From: Blastocatellia bacterium
Lineage (GTDB): Bacteria; Acidobacteriota; Blastocatellia; UBA7656; JADIYM01
DNA: 64,000 nucleotides
Assembly (NCBI GenBank): GCA_016705245.1
Contig: JADIYM010000001.1
Location: 1-64,000, forward strand
Direction of reading: 5' to 3'
In this document: positions 55,859 to 64,000 of the stretch, one piece after another
Layout of the letters: each line of letters begins with the position of its first letter
Position numbering within the stretch: the stretch's first letter is position 1
The notes under the pieces: generated by a model
The model's input: only the letters and a program-made list of their open reading frames with translations
Databases searched by the model: none
Told to the model about the DNA's origin: nothing
Program-made: the position numbers and the translations under genes

Positions 55859-57934
55859 ATGACGAAGCGGTACACGATCAAGCCGGATACGGCGCCTCGC
55901 TTCCTGGTTCCCTACCGGGAAGCCCTCAACGAAGAACAGCACGCCGTCGTCTCGGCCGGAAACGGCCCGAAACTGGTGATCGCGGGCGCTGGATCCGGAA
56001 AGACCCGTACGGTCACCTACCGCGTCGCCCGGCTCATCGAAGCCGGCGTCGCACCCTCCCGAATACTTCTCTGCACTTTCACCAACCGCGCCGCGCGCGA
56101 GATGCTTTCGCGCGTCGAAGGGCTCGTTCGGGCGGATGTCCGGCGTGTGTGGGGCGGGACGTTTCATTCGGTCGCGAACCGCATCCTGCGCCGGCACGCC
56201 GAGACGCTCGGCTACAGCTCGAAATTCACGATTCTGGATTCCGAGGACGCCTCGGACCTCCTCGATGCCTGCATCGACGGAGCGGCGATCGACACGCGGG
56301 CACGGCGCTTCCCGAAGGCCGCGGTCGTGCGCGAGATCATCAGCCTGGCGACGAACACCGGACACTCCGTGGCCGACCTCGTCGCCCGCAACTACCCGTA
56401 CTTTCACGTCCTCACGTCGCAGATCGAACGCGTCGCTTACCTCTACGCCGAGCGCAAGCATCAGCGGAACGCGATGGACTATGACGACCTGCTGTCGAAC
56501 TGGCGGCGGCTGATGCTCGAGCACAAGGAAATCGCCGACGCCATCCGCGACCAGTTCCAGCACGTCCTCGTCGACGAGTACCAGGATACGAACGCCCTGC
56601 AATCGGACCTCGTCGACCTCGTCGGCAGCAAGCACCGAAACGTCATGGTGGTCGGCGACGACGCGCAGTCGATCTACGGTTGGCGCGGGGCGCATGTCGA
56701 GAACATGCTTTCGTTTCGCGACCGCTACCCGGACGCCGAGGAGTACCGCCTCGAGGCGAACTATCGTTCGCGCCCTGAGATTCTCACGCTGGCGAACGCC
56801 TCGATCGAGCACAACCGCCGACAGCTTCAGAAACGGCTGCACGCCGTACGCCCGGCGAGCGGCGTCGAGCCGGGACTGGTCCCGTTGCGGGACGCAAATC
56901 AACAGGCGTCGTTCGTTGCATCGCGAGTCCTCGAGCAACGCGACGAGGGGCTGCGATTGTCCGACATCGCCGTGCTCTACCGGTCGCACTGGCACGCCCT
57001 TGAACTGCAGCTCGAGCTGTCGCGAAGGAACATCCCGTACTCGATCCGTTCGGGGCTGCGGTTCTTCGAGCAGGCCCACGTCAAGGACGTGATGGCATAC
57101 CTCCGGCTAGTGGTGAATCCCCGCGACGAGCTCGCGTGGAAGCGCGTGTTGCGGCTCATACCGCGTGTCGGGGCGCGAACCGCGGCACGAATCTGGGAGC
57201 ATCTCGCCGTCGCAGAGAATCCGCTGGCACTCGTCCGCTCGACCGACCTGACGGACGTCCCCAAAGGCGAAGGTTGGCAGACTTTCACTGCGCTGATCGG
57301 GGCGCTGACCGCGCCGGGCGTTGCCGACTCGCCGTCGAAGCAGATCGAGACGATCCTGCAGCGCGGGTACTCGGAATACCTGCAGGGTGCGTACGAAAAC
57401 GCCGACGCGAGAGAGGAAGATCTGAGGCAGCTCGCGAGATTCGCGGTCACGTTCGAGACGACCGAGACATTTCTCACCGAGCTGTGGCTCGCAAATTCCG
57501 AACGGTTCAACCAGCCGAAAGGCACGCTCGGCGAAGACATCATCGAAGGCGCGGACGAAGACGAGCGGCTGGTGCTGTCGTCGATTCATCAGGCAAAGGG
57601 GCTCGAATGGCGATCGGTCTTCGTGATCTGGGCGTCGGAGGGGAAATTCCCTTCGGCGCGCTCGCTGCGAGAGCCGGAGAGCGAAGAAGAAGAGCGGCGT
57701 CTGTTCTATGTCGCGGTGACGCGTGCGTGCGACGAACTGACCGTGTGTTATCCGCTGACCGTGTCCGAACGCGGCGGCGAGATGATCATCCAGAGGCCGT
57801 CGCGGTTCGTATCGGAAGTCTCGCCCGCGCTCTTTCAGGTGTGGGAGGTCGACGACGCGCTCCCGGATCCGTCGGGAGGCAGAGAGCTCGCGACGGACCT
57901 CGAGGACGACGGGTCAGGCGGACTTCTGAACTAG
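55859..57934 (+). CDS. UvrD/Rep/PcrA-like superfamily 1A DNA helicase
   Basis: A 691-residue 3'-5' helicase. Motifs in order: LNEEQHAVV (Q motif), VIAGAGSGKTRTVTYRVA (I), TFTNRAAREM (Ia), GTFHSVANRILR (Ib), VLVDEYQDTN (II), VVGDDAQSIYGWRGA (III), ANYRSRPEIL (IV), SSIHQAKGLEWRSVFV (V) and RRLFYVAVTRA (VI). The 2B insert is present but short. It likely works in DNA repair or replication restart; assignment to uvrD, pcrA or rep by eye is not safe. The acidic C-terminus (DDALPDPSGG, DLEDDGSGG) lacks a Tudor-like UvrD tail. It is followed by a family C palindrome. Confidence 0.95.
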   Translation: MTKRYTIKPDTAPRFLVPYREALNEEQHAVVSAGNGPKLVIAGAGSGKTRTVTYRVARLIEAGVAPSRILLCTFTNRAAREMLSRVEGLVRADVRRVWGGTFHSVANRILRRHAETLGYSSKFTILDSEDASDLLDACIDGAAIDTRARRFPKAAVVREIISLATNTGHSVADLVARNYPYFHVLTSQIERVAYLYAERKHQRNAMDYDDLLSNWRRLMLEHKEIADAIRDQFQHVLVDEYQDTNALQSDLVDLVGSKHRNVMVVGDDAQSIYGWRGAHVENMLSFRDRYPDAEEYRLEANYRSRPEILTLANASIEHNRRQLQKRLHAVRPASGVEPGLVPLRDANQQASFVASRVLEQRDEGLRLSDIAVLYRSHWHALELQLELSRRNIPYSIRSGLRFFEQAHVKDVMAYLRLVVNPRDELAWKRVLRLIPRVGARTAARIWEHLAVAENPLALVRSTDLTDVPKGEGWQTFTALIGALTAPGVADSPSKQIETILQRGYSEYLQGAYENADAREEDLRQLARFAVTFETTETFLTELWLANSERFNQPKGTLGEDIIEGADEDERLVLSSIHQAKGLEWRSVFVIWASEGKFPSARSLREPESEEEERRLFYVAVTRACDELTVCYPLTVSERGGEMIIQRPSRFVSEVSPALFQVWEVDDALPDPSGGRELATDLEDDGSGGLLN

Positions 57935-57941
57935 GCTCCGT

Positions 57942-58027
57942 GACTCAGTGACTCCGTGCCTCTGTGTGCGTAGCTCTGTTCGACGAGAAAGAGCGCTACG
58001 CACACGGAGTCACGGAGTCACCGAGTC
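57942..58027. repeat. Family C palindrome overlapping the ferredoxin stop
   Basis: Arms built of GACTC(A/G)GTGACTCCGTG words flank a loop around 57980. The right arm carries the stop codon of the convergent ferredoxin gene (58010-58012). Confidence 0.85.
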
Positions 58028-58396
58028 CGTCTCCACATCGACCCTTGCCACCCGGTGCTCGCACGACTTCGTGTTGACGCATCCGTCGGGCAATCGCAGG
58101 CGCGCAACGGGCACGCCACCGATGACGTGTGACTCGACGATCTCCTCAACGTCGTGAGCAGTCACTCCGCCATACCAGACACCTTCCGGGTACACCACGA
58201 CAGTCGGTCCGTGCTCACACTGGTCGAGACAACCGGCGGCGTTCGCCCGGACGCTTCCCTTCAGCCCGCGGCGCGCGAGCGCTGCCTTGAACAACGATTG
58301 AAGCGCTCGCCGGCCCTCCGGGTCGCAGCATCCGCGCGGACTGTCGCACGGCCGCTGGTTCGTGCAGACAAAAACGTGGCGTTCGAATACGGGCAT
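58010..58396 (-). CDS. Thioredoxin-like [2Fe-2S] ferredoxin
   Basis: A 128-residue protein of the thioredoxin-like 2Fe-2S (Shethna) ferredoxin type. Cluster ligands are in HVFVCTNQRPCDSPRGCC and AAGCLDQCEHGPTVVVYPEGVWY. These proteins resemble the NuoE subunit and transfer electrons in the cytoplasm. After the domain, an extra 30 residues include two more Cys (GCVNTKSCEHR). The final eight residues (VETDSVTP) and the stop are encoded by the family C palindrome, so the tail may be non-native. It lies three bases after the Nudix gene on the same strand. Confidence 0.9.
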   Translation of the reverse strand: MPVFERHVFVCTNQRPCDSPRGCCDPEGRRALQSLFKAALARRGLKGSVRANAAGCLDQCEHGPTVVVYPEGVWYGGVTAHDVEEIVESHVIGGVPVARLRLPDGCVNTKSCEHRVARVDVETDSVTP

Positions 58397-58399
58397 TCT

Positions 58400-58996
58400 T
58401 CAGCGCTCCCGGGCCGGATCGAGCAAAGACAGGAAGCCCGTCAGGATCCGCTCCGTCAGTCCCCAGATGATGTGGCCGTCGTAGTCGTACGCCGGAAACT
58501 CGCGCGGCTCGCCCGGCAGGTCGAGCTGGAATACCGCAGCCGGACCCGTCGCGCGCAGCTTCTCGACTGACGCCCAGAAGTGCGCCGCCACTTCGTGGTT
58601 GGCCCGTACGGCCGCGTCCGGCGGCGCTAGTGCGACGAACGGCGTGATGTCGATGGCCGGCAGGCGCCGGCTGACGGGACTCAGTCGCGCGAGTCGACCG
58701 AGGAGCGCGTCGTCGCCGAGCTCGATGCCGACTTCCTCCCTCGTCTCGCGCAGCGCCGTCGCCGCGAGCGCTCCGTCGCAATCGTCCCAGCGGCCACCCG
58801 GGAGCGCGATATGGCCTGACCAGTGGTCGCGCGGATCTTCGGCTCGCTTGATGAGAAGTATCTCGGGACCGCGCGCGCCGTCGCGCAGCAGAATCTCAAC
58901 GGCGGCACGCATCCGGTTCTTCGACGGCGGCTCGAGCGTTCCGGCATCGAGCAGCCTCCCCCGGAGGACGTCGCGAATGGCTTCGACCGTCGGCAT
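58400..58996 (-). CDS. CoA pyrophosphatase-type Nudix hydrolase
   Basis: A 198-residue Nudix hydrolase. The Nudix box is GGRWDDCDGALAATALRETREEVGIEL, with the Glu residues that bind metal. The extension upstream, LLIKRAEDPRDHWSGHIALPGG, is characteristic of the CoA-diphosphatase subgroup (NudL-like), which hydrolyses CoA or its derivatives. SPVSRRLPAIDITPFVAL and DYDGHIIWGLTERIL are typical of NudL too. The start ATG at 58996 begins MPTVEAIRDVLRGRL. It is upstream of, and nearly contiguous with, the ferredoxin gene, presumably one operon. Confidence 0.9.
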   Translation of the reverse strand: MPTVEAIRDVLRGRLLDAGTLEPPSKNRMRAAVEILLRDGARGPEILLIKRAEDPRDHWSGHIALPGGRWDDCDGALAATALRETREEVGIELGDDALLGRLARLSPVSRRLPAIDITPFVALAPPDAAVRANHEVAAHFWASVEKLRATGPAAVFQLDLPGEPREFPAYDYDGHIIWGLTERILTGFLSLLDPARER

Positions 58997-59165
58997 AAGC
59001 GGCGAAGTGTATCACGCAGCCCTGTCGTATCCGGGAACTGCCTCCGTCCGCGCGGGCGTTCGCCAAATCTGTCGAATTACGGGTCCGGTCATTGACCCGT
59101 CACTCCCTTGAGTCAGACGACTTCGGGTTGCGAGACTATCCGGATACCATCGGCGGCTCGGCAGG

Positions 59166-59253
59166 ATCAGTACCGCGAGCGATAGCGAGCGGGTCGAATT
59201 GACGAAAAGCACTCCCGACAGGAACGACCCGCTCGCTCGCTCGCGGTACTGAT
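59166..59253. repeat. Family E palindrome between Nudix gene and lptD
   Basis: The left arm 59166-59196 and right arm 59225-59253 pair across 29 bases with one two-base gap (ATCAGTACCGCGAGCGATAG core). The core matches the repeats at 34.7-35.0 kb. It lies between divergent genes in the gap 58997-59331; no clear promoter hexamers were seen in the rest. Confidence 0.88.
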
Positions 59254-59331
59254 ACTTGAGGCCTGCGTGCCAGACGGGTCAATGAACGTCTCGGAAAGTC
59301 ACCTGACTTCCGGTCGAGTTTCGCGCACTTC

Positions 59332-62103
59332 ATGAGTCCTGTAGACTTCGCCCACTTCGCCATGTCCGTGTCATCGTTCAAGTTCCTGTGCGCGTTTGCG
59401 CTGTTGGCCGGAGCGCTCACCTCGCCGGTGGCGCGCGCCGGCACGCAGGACCCCGCGAAACCCGTCGCGCCAGCTGTGCCGATCGCGCCAACGGCTCCTC
59501 CACAGCAGCCGACGCCCGCAGTGCCCGGCGTTGAGCCGCCGGGAGACGACGAGTCGGACGACGAAACCTCCCCGGACGATCGGCCAGCCAGCGAGCCGGC
59601 AGCGGATCCGGCGAAACCACGAGCGCGTGACCGCGACTCGCAGGACGCGACCGCCACCTCGGACGAGGTCCGCATCGAGGCGACGAACCAGGAGAAGGTC
59701 GGCAACCTCTTCATCTACACCGGCTATGTCGACGCGACCTACCAGAACATCCGGCTGCAGGCCGACCGGGTAGAGTTCAACGAGTCGACGAACGACGCCG
59801 TTGCCGAGGGCAACGTCATCTTCGACCAGGGAGCGACCCAGCGTGTCACCGCCCGTCGCGCCGAGCTCAACATCTCGACGAAGCGCGGTACGTTCTATGA
59901 CGCCACCGGCTTCACCGACCGGACGGCGACCGGCGAGTATCTCTTCTACACGGCGTCGCGGATCGACAAGGTCGGACCCGACGAGTACATCCTCTACGAC
60001 GCTGATGTAACTGCGTGCGAGGACTCCATCCCGAAGTGGTCGCTCAAGGCCGACCAGGCCAGGCTCAAGGTCAACGACCGCGTCCGTCTGCGCAACGCGG
60101 TTTTCGAGATCAAGGGCAAGCCGGTCTTTTACCTGCCGTACGCTTCCATTCCGATCGACCGGCGCGAGCGGCAGTCGGGCTTCCTGTTGCCGCGGTTCGG
60201 CAACTCGAGCAACAAGGGACTGACGTACAGCCAGGCTTACTACCAGACACTTGGCCGAAGCGCCGACGCGACGTTTCGCACCGACGTCTTCACGGCGCGC
60301 GGACTCGGCTTCGGCTTCGAGTTTCGAGCACGAACTGACGAACGATCGGGTATCCGCCTTGGCGCCTACATCGTGAAGGACCGGCTCTTCGGCGACGACG
60401 GACCTGACCAGGGAGGCAGCGCGTTTTTTGCCGAGGGCGTCCAGTACCTGCCGCACGGATGGGTGGCCGTCACGGACGTTCGCGTGACGTCGAACCTCGA
60501 GTTCAGGCGGACCTTCTCGGACACATTCGAAGAGATCATCAATCCGCAGGAGCGCTCGACCGCATACCTCAACAACAACTACGGGCGGTTCAGCTTCAAC
60601 CTCCTGGCCGAGAGCGATTCGACGAACATCCGCGAGCAGAATCCGGATCGGCCGCAGCGAAGATCCGACTTCAATATCAACGTCCGACATCTGCCATCGG
60701 TCGCCGTCACGGCCTACGACAGGCCGATATGGCGCGACTGGCCCCTCTATTTCTCGTTCGACGCCGCCGCCGAAGGCCTGCGGCGCACCGAGCGCGTCGA
60801 CGACACGAAGGTGTTCGAGACCCCGAACGTGGTGCAGCGGCTCGACCTCCAGCCCCGCTTCACATTTCCCGTTCCGTACGACCTCGGAGGCTGGTCGATC
60901 ACGCCTTCGATCGGACTGCGAACGACCTACTACTCGAACAGCCTAAACCCCGCGGGGCTGCGATTCACGCCGGAACTCTTCACGCTCGATCCGAACGACC
61001 CGAGGCTGCCGGTGACTCCGAACCGGTCCGGGGCGTCGAAGCGCTCGCTCCTGCTTTTCGATTTGTCCAACCCGAACCTCGTGCTCGGCAACGACGTGTC
61101 GCGAAACTACGTGGACTTCTCGATCGACATCCGGCCTCCGGTACTCGGTGCCGTGTACTCCCGCGACGACGGGACGCCGCGTTTCAAACACGTCATCGAA
61201 CCGTATGTCGTCTACCGGCGCATCGCCGGCGTGAGCAACTACGAGCGGATTCCACTCTTCGACGAACGAGATGCAGTCGCGAACACGAACGAGGTGGAGT
61301 ACGGCATAACGAACCGCTTCTTCGTCAAGCGCCGCGAACGCGGAACGGGCAACCGGGACGGCGGCGCGTCCGAGGGCCAGACGCATGAACTGCTCTCGAT
61401 CACGGTCCGGCAGAAGTACTTCATCGATCCGACGTTCGGCGACGTCTTCAGCGACTTTCGGCGCAATCAGTTCTATCCGATCAACACGTTCTCGGGATTC
61501 AGCTACGGAGGCATCGAGCGGCGGTTCTCGCCGATCAACGTCGTCGCACGCGTCCGCCCGCTCTCGGCGCTATTCGCGGACCTGCGGTTCGACTACGACG
61601 TCCAGCGCAACGGGATCAAGGATGTCGCCCTGACGGCCGGGGCCCGGGGCAAGAACTGGTCGATAAACGAGACCTACTACTTTGCGCGGCGTTTCCGTGC
61701 GCTGCTCGGACGCGTGGAGCCCGGCACATTTGCCGGCAACCAGTGGATCACTTCCGTCGATCTCGGCAACCTGACGCGCGGACTGCACGGTGGAACTCGC
61801 CTCAACATCGACTTCACCGACCGTCTCGATGAGAGCAACCTGACGAACCCGTTGTCCGGCCAGCGGTTGCTGAACACCCGAAGTTATCTCGGCTACGCAT
61901 GGGACTGCTGCGGTGTCCAGTTTTACGTCGCGACGTTCAACCTGCCGTCGGGCGTCAGGCGCGAGACGCAATATTATGTGACCTTCACGCTTGCGGGTCT
62001 GGGTTCGATCGGTAACGAAAACATCGGCCAGCCTACGCAAACGCGACGGCTGAATCGAGGCGGAGGTCGCCGACAGCAGCTCGACCTGCCCGACGATCAG
62101 TAG
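59332..62103 (+). CDS. lptD: LPS-assembly outer-membrane protein LptD
   Basis: A 923-residue protein. The signal peptide (KFLCAFALLAGALTSPVARA; a start at Met11, 59362, is also possible) is followed by a Pro/Ala/Asp-rich spacer unusual in length (about residues 40-105). Next come an OstA/LptA-like beta-jellyroll domain (RLQADRVEFNESTNDAVAEGNV, RAELNISTKRGTFYDATG) and a long beta-barrel. The barrel has the family element KGKPVFYLPYASIPIDRRERQSGFLLPRFGNSSNKG. Cys pairs TACEDSIPKW and WDCCGVQF match the disulphide-forming cysteines of LptD. It inserts LPS into the outer leaflet, so the organism very likely has LPS. LptE is not nearby. Confidence 0.92.
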   Translation: MSPVDFAHFAMSVSSFKFLCAFALLAGALTSPVARAGTQDPAKPVAPAVPIAPTAPPQQPTPAVPGVEPPGDDESDDETSPDDRPASEPAADPAKPRARDRDSQDATATSDEVRIEATNQEKVGNLFIYTGYVDATYQNIRLQADRVEFNESTNDAVAEGNVIFDQGATQRVTARRAELNISTKRGTFYDATGFTDRTATGEYLFYTASRIDKVGPDEYILYDADVTACEDSIPKWSLKADQARLKVNDRVRLRNAVFEIKGKPVFYLPYASIPIDRRERQSGFLLPRFGNSSNKGLTYSQAYYQTLGRSADATFRTDVFTARGLGFGFEFRARTDERSGIRLGAYIVKDRLFGDDGPDQGGSAFFAEGVQYLPHGWVAVTDVRVTSNLEFRRTFSDTFEEIINPQERSTAYLNNNYGRFSFNLLAESDSTNIREQNPDRPQRRSDFNINVRHLPSVAVTAYDRPIWRDWPLYFSFDAAAEGLRRTERVDDTKVFETPNVVQRLDLQPRFTFPVPYDLGGWSITPSIGLRTTYYSNSLNPAGLRFTPELFTLDPNDPRLPVTPNRSGASKRSLLLFDLSNPNLVLGNDVSRNYVDFSIDIRPPVLGAVYSRDDGTPRFKHVIEPYVVYRRIAGVSNYERIPLFDERDAVANTNEVEYGITNRFFVKRRERGTGNRDGGASEGQTHELLSITVRQKYFIDPTFGDVFSDFRRNQFYPINTFSGFSYGGIERRFSPINVVARVRPLSALFADLRFDYDVQRNGIKDVALTAGARGKNWSINETYYFARRFRALLGRVEPGTFAGNQWITSVDLGNLTRGLHGGTRLNIDFTDRLDESNLTNPLSGQRLLNTRSYLGYAWDCCGVQFYVATFNLPSGVRRETQYYVTFTLAGLGSIGNENIGQPTQTRRLNRGGGRRQQLDLPDDQ

Positions 62104-62192
62104 CTTGCCGCGCTGGCCACGCCGTCCGACCTGCAGAGCCTTTCATGCACGTGTCACATGATTGAAGAAAACGCCTGCATCGCACGCCGCAC

Positions 62193-62262
62193 GCATCAGT
62201 ACCGGGCGCGGTAGCGCTCGGGTCGATCCCGAGCGCATGCGAAGACACCAGGCGCGGGCTGA
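62193..62262. repeat. Family F palindrome-like element
   Basis: Bases 62193-62225 are an exact 33-base reverse complement of 36989-37021. The right side (to about 62262) ends GGCTGATGCG, pairing loosely with the left. It lies downstream of lptD and upstream of the MerR gene. The rest of 62104-62398 has no recognised feature. Confidence 0.85.
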
Positions 62263-62399
62263 TGCGTGAACCGCCTGTCCTTGAGCGTCCTTGAGAAGGG
62301 TCGCGGTCGCGGCGACTGCGCGATTTTGCGCAAATTCCCCCAGTGCCCGATCGGCATAAGATTGCGAGTGGGCGGGTCTTTCACGAAAACTTAGTGATT

Positions 62400-62423
62400 C
62401 TTGTCGACCCGGTAGTCCACAAG
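62400..62423. promoter_or_regulatory. Imperfect dyad, possible operator upstream of merR
   Basis: CTTGTCGAC (62400-62408) pairs with GTCCACAAG (62415-62423) with one mismatch across a six-base spacer. It lies just before the sigma-54-like element and 75 bases before the MerR start. MerR-family operators are dyads, but spacing to promoter elements does not fit the standard 19-bp arrangement. Confidence 0.3.
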
Positions 62424-62427
62424 TTGA

Positions 62428-62443
62428 TGGCACGAAAAGTGCT
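62428..62443 (+). promoter_or_regulatory. Candidate sigma-54 (-24/-12) promoter
   Basis: TGGCACGAAAAGTGCT matches the -24/-12 consensus TGGCACG-N4-TTGCW at all but one base, with the exact GG-to-GC spacing. Transcription would start near 62454, ahead of the RBS of the MerR gene at about 62486. The NtrC-type activator at 43740 shows sigma-54 regulation exists in this organism. Confidence 0.5.
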
Positions 62444-62498
62444 CCGAGGTTATTCTCGCCGAGGGTAGTTGTCTCGGTTAACCGCGGAGGATCGAGCC

Positions 62499-63005
62499 AT
62501 GCCGATGACTGTCGAGGAGCTCTCACGCCGAAGTGGCGTCGCTGCGAACACGGTTCGCTACTACACGCGAATCGAACTGCTTAGGCCGCAGCGACATCCG
62601 TCCAACGGATATCGACTGTTTGACGAAGGAGACCTTCGACAACTCACCTTCATCGTCGTCGCCAAGCAGCTTGGCTTCTCGCTCGCCGAGATTCGACGAC
62701 TGATCGAGACGGCAAAGAAGGGCGCTCCGACAGGAAAGCTCGCGCGCCGAATCGTGGAACGTCGTGTCGTCGAGATCCGCTCGCAGATCGACGCCCTTCG
62801 CGACCTTCAGTCGCGAATGGAAACGGCACTCGCCATGTGGGATCGCATGCCGGAACGCACTCCGGATGGCAACTCGATCTGCTCGGTGATCGAGCTGGTA
62901 TCCGCCGAGGTCAACGTTTCCGACCAGTCCCACGTTATCGAAATTGGTTGCCGGCTTCCAACGTGCCGACATCACGAGTCCGTGGCACGGGTCGCCGGGG
63001 ACTAG
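62499..63005 (+). CDS. MerR family transcriptional regulator (metal-responsive-like)
   Basis: A 168-residue MerR-type regulator. The HTH is MTVEELSRRSGVAANTVRYYTRIELLRPQRHPSNGYRLFDEGDLRQL, followed by IVVAKQLGFSLAEIRRLIE and a dimerisation helix. The C-terminal loop has GNSICSVIELVS and CRLPTCRHHE; similar Cys positions bind metal in ZntR/CadR/PbrR-type proteins. The start ATG 62499 has GGAGG eight bases upstream; the longer frame from 62469 lacks one. It precedes the multihaem cytochrome gene by 39 bases on the same strand, so it may control it. Confidence 0.9.
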   Translation: MPMTVEELSRRSGVAANTVRYYTRIELLRPQRHPSNGYRLFDEGDLRQLTFIVVAKQLGFSLAEIRRLIETAKKGAPTGKLARRIVERRVVEIRSQIDALRDLQSRMETALAMWDRMPERTPDGNSICSVIELVSAEVNVSDQSHVIEIGCRLPTCRHHESVARVAGD

Positions 63006-63044
63006 TCCTATCCATCCAGAAAGTCTTATTCGGTCGATCACGGA

Positions 63045-64000
63045 ATGACCACGAAAACGAGAATCCGGGCGGTCACCATTGGAGTGTTCGTGTCACTCGG
63101 GTTGATCGTTGCCTCGACCCGTGCCGAAGGGCAGTCGGCGATCATCCAGTCGGACACTCAGGCGACCCTCACGTGCGACGGCTGCCACGTCCCGGGGAAA
63201 CCCCTGCCTTATCTCGGAGGCGAACAGTTCCATCGGAACTCTCACACCGAGTTCGACTCGAGTCATCACGCCTCACCGGGACCGGACGGGAAGCCCCGCG
63301 CCGCGTGTCTCGACTGTCATTCGACGAATGGCCAGTGGGATACGGTCTTCCCTGCGTCCGACCCCAAATCGACCATAAATCGTGTACGGATAGCGGACAC
63401 GTGTAGCAAATGTCATGAGACACAGGCCGGAACGTTCCTCCACAGCATTCACGGACAGGCGGAGGAACGCGGCATCAACGCAGCGGCCACGTGTTCCGAT
63501 TGTCACGGCTCGCACGCCGTATTCGCGTCCGCGGATCCCCGTTCAGCACTCAGCAAGACGAATACCCCGGCCACGTGCGCGAAGTGTCACGAGACCATTC
63601 GGGCGGACTTCGAGACAAGCACCCATCACGAAGCGTTCGTGCGCGGCGAGGAGCGGGCTCCCGTCTGCACGACGTGTCACACGGCGGTCTCGCATTCTCC
63701 GGCTCCCATCACGCTGCGCGATTTCGACATGCAGACGGTCGAGACGTGCGCGAAGTGTCACGAGAAGCAGGGTCCGAGTTACCGCGACACGTTTCACGGC
63801 CAGGCCACCGCTCTCGGATTCAAGCCCGCGGCCACGTGCGCCGATTGTCATACGCCACATCAGAACCTTCCCGCATCCGATGCTCGCTCGTCGGTGAACC
63901 CGGCGAACCTGATCGGTACCTGTGGACGCTGCCACGCCGGAGCGAACGCGAGTTTCGTCACCTACGATCCGCACGCGCAGCCGTCGAACATGGATCGTTC
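63045..64000 (+). CDS. Secreted multihaem c-type cytochrome, 3' end beyond the window
   Basis: The frame from ATG 63045 runs open to the end (318 codons). It begins with a basic signal peptide (TKTRIRAVTIGVFVSLGLIVASTRAEG). Nine CXXCH haem-attachment motifs are visible: CDGCH, CLDCH, CSKCH, CSDCH, CAKCH, CTTCH, CAKCH, CADCH and CGRCH. Many His between motifs can serve as distal ligands (FHRNSHTEFDSSHH, FLHSIHGQ, TFHGQA). The pattern of CxxCH followed about 20 residues later by H-x-x-x resembles cytochrome c3/NapC-NirT-partner families. It would move electrons in the periplasm between the quinol pool and a terminal reductase or donor. The remainder of the gene decides the family. Confidence 0.88.
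   Translation, partial: MTTKTRIRAVTIGVFVSLGLIVASTRAEGQSAIIQSDTQATLTCDGCHVPGKPLPYLGGEQFHRNSHTEFDSSHHASPGPDGKPRAACLDCHSTNGQWDTVFPASDPKSTINRVRIADTCSKCHETQAGTFLHSIHGQAEERGINAAATCSDCHGSHAVFASADPRSALSKTNTPATCAKCHETIRADFETSTHHEAFVRGEERAPVCTTCHTAVSHSPAPITLRDFDMQTVETCAKCHEKQGPSYRDTFHGQATALGFKPAATCADCHTPHQNLPASDARSSVNPANLIGTCGRCHAGANASFVTYDPHAQPSNMDR

Noticed and set aside
55028..57079. A 683-residue minus-strand open frame over the helicase gene
   Set aside because: It is antisense to a fully motif-complete UvrD-like helicase; the translation is Arg/Val/Asp-rich with no family pattern.

Overview
The window is GC-rich DNA from a Gram-negative (LPS-bearing) bacterium: it carries an LptD-like outer-membrane assembly protein, a multihaem c-type cytochrome, cytochrome bd oxidase, and many signalling proteins (two Ser/Thr kinases, a propeller-type hybrid histidine kinase, an NtrC-type sigma-54 activator, a chemotaxis-like operon). 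With the M13 peptidase, TPR proteins and many secreted proteins, this mix resembles Acidobacteriota or a similarly signalling-rich phylum. No rRNA or clear phylogenetic marker was used, so this placement is a low-to-moderate confidence inference.

Layout. 1-8.2 kb, minus strand: a compact chemosensory operon cheY-cheA-cheW-(HEAT-repeat protein)-cheR-cheB, then a nitroreductase and a partial queE. 8.4-9.4 kb: ribH-nusB. 9.5-9.9 kb: a non-coding degenerate repeat array with a 30-bp perfect palindrome. 10-14.4 kb, plus strand: secreted 5'-nucleotidase, hutI, a small secreted protein and a frameshifted formiminotransferase (histidine/formiminoglutamate catabolism). 14.5-17.8 kb: a secreted TPR protein and a trpA without trpB beside it. 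17.9-20.4 kb: hypotheticals, including a secreted gene with an in-frame amber codon. 20.6-28 kb: a PknK-like kinase/NTPase/TPR protein converging on a membrane-tethered SARP-type regulator with a transglutaminase-like tail, then a glycosyltransferase. 28.1-32.7 kb: extradiol dioxygenase, dodecin, a K+-channel-like protein, cydAB. 32.9-38.3 kb: a Ser/Thr kinase with an extracellular sugar-binding-like domain, a UbiD decarboxylase and a PD-(D/E)XK-like nuclease. 38.6-45.2 kb: a phosphorelay cluster (hybrid kinase, free Hpt, receiver, NtrC-type activator). 45.4-49.8 kb: M13 peptidase and two secreted proteins sharing a repeated beta-rich domain. 50-58 kb: tRNA-Cys, mutL, LysR, unknown genes, UvrD-like helicase. 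58-62 kb: ferredoxin, Nudix hydrolase, LptD. 62.4-64 kb: MerR regulator and a multihaem cytochrome running off the end.

Two window-wide features stand out. First, intergenic spaces are filled with several families of large imperfect palindromes. The arms of one copy match each other better than they match other copies, and some supply the stop codon of the adjacent gene. Second, six otherwise well-conserved genes are each broken by one point event (five one-base frameshifts, one amber codon). This suggests either uncorrected sequencing errors or unusual gene decay.
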